Origin: Cydia pomonella | Taxonomy: Eukaryota; Arthropoda; Insecta; Lepidoptera; Tortricidae | Length of the DNA stretch: 64,000 nt | Direction of reading: 5' to 3' | NCBI RefSeq assembly: GCF_033807575.1 | Contig: NC_084730.1 | Location: forward strand, 2,959,986-3,023,985 | Shown: positions 63,358 through 64,000 of the stretch, one piece after another | How the letters are laid out: the number at the start of each line of letters is the position of its first letter | How positions within the stretch are numbered: the stretch's first letter is position 1 | The notes under the pieces: model-generated | What the model was told of the DNA's origin: nothing | What the model saw: only the letters and a program-made list of their open reading frames with translations | Database searches by the model: none | Position numbers and translations under genes: made by a program

Positions 63358-64000
63358 GTACACTATAAATAGAAAGTAGAAATATTCATATTCATATTTT
63401 ATTGCGATCATGCTCATTACAGAAGATGGTATAATACATTATTTAGTAGGTACATGATACCCTGTTAGGCCATTGCAATCATCTTAATACTAATATTACT
63501 AGTGGTAACTATTTACAAATAATAAACTAGTGAATTCAAAATTGACTAATAAATTATAATAATATGCAAAAATCTTAATCTTATCTTATTTGCCCCATCA
63601 AAAATTTTACATGAAAATGTTGCCAAGGCGAAACCATAAGGCTCGCATTGTCAAAAAGTTATTAGATCCCTTGTAGAGCCAAGCTTCTAACTCTACAAGC
63701 CCTAACTTCACAAACTCTACATCTTAGTCAACATATATGGCTTCGTCGTTTCTCTACCGTCACATGGGCATAAGGTGAAAAATTTATTCACTATCCATTG
63801 AAAGGGTTCCATTGAAAACATCAGTTGAAAGGGTTTTACGAAGAATAATAATCGACTTTACTTTTTTTAACAAAGAAATCACTTTTATGTACTTATTTTA
63901 CCTTATTGTACCATGGAGACTTGATTAGACCTTTTGATCAAATCATATGTCCATCTTTTTTGACTAAGTGAGTAGTTTTTCTAAAATTCTGCATTACTTT
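63358..64000. other. Intron 26 start, nothing recognised
   Basis: The sequence is AT-rich without an exon, repeat pair or known element that I can support. Confidence 0.4.

Overview
The window looks like an insect nuclear genome, most likely a moth or butterfly. It is AT-rich, the genes are split into short exons by GT-AG introns, and the introns are full of tRNA-derived SINEs, 5'-truncated non-LTR retrotransposons (RTE-, Jockey- and CR1-like) and palindromic MITEs of kinds common in Lepidoptera. The assignment to Lepidoptera is my inference from gene and repeat types. I see no bacterial operons, no CRISPR array, no rRNA and no stand-alone tRNA gene.

Main gene (+ strand, 8161 to 63357): a GH38 lysosomal-type alpha-mannosidase. 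I rebuilt 26 coding exons whose splice phases all agree. Together they encode about 974 residues without an internal stop. The signal-peptide exon, which should lie upstream of 8161, was not recognised, and the last few C-terminal residues fall beyond the window. The catalytic landmarks are present: HSHMD, WQID, GGDF and HHD. The motifs are somewhat divergent from canonical lysosomal mannosidases, so this may be a paralogue.

Nested gene (- strand, 35708 to 30365): a GMC-family FAD oxidoreductase (glucose dehydrogenase-like) lies antisense inside the 19.8-kb intron 14 of the mannosidase. The N-terminal exons, the FAD Rossmann exon and a large intact C-terminal exon are present. The exon that should carry the FAD-binding signature between them is absent. 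A truncated retrotransposon occupies that intron instead, so the gene may be broken.

The most unusual feature is repeated local duplication of mannosidase exon ends together with their 5' splice sites. It affects exons 3, 7, 14, 16, 17 and 22. Exon 22 is followed by four more cassettes at an exact 148-bp period. Three full copies keep the exact 128-nt length with AG and GT borders, and two of these (copies 2 and 4) are still open in the right phase. Exon 16 is followed by four stop-free copies of its 3' third, each ending in GTAAGT, with alternating 109/106-bp spacing. Exon 3 has a second in-frame donor 48 nt downstream.

Layout: 1-8.1 kb holds nested transposons, including a roughly 3.2-kb inverted repeat. 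8.1-26.6 kb holds mannosidase exons 1-14, with a 2.77-kb hAT-like element in intron 11. 26.6-46.4 kb is the giant intron with the nested GMC gene and RTE fragments. 46.4-63.4 kb holds exons 15-26, interleaved with MITEs, two perfect palindromes and a SINE with a clear target-site duplication. 63.4-64 kb shows nothing recognisable.
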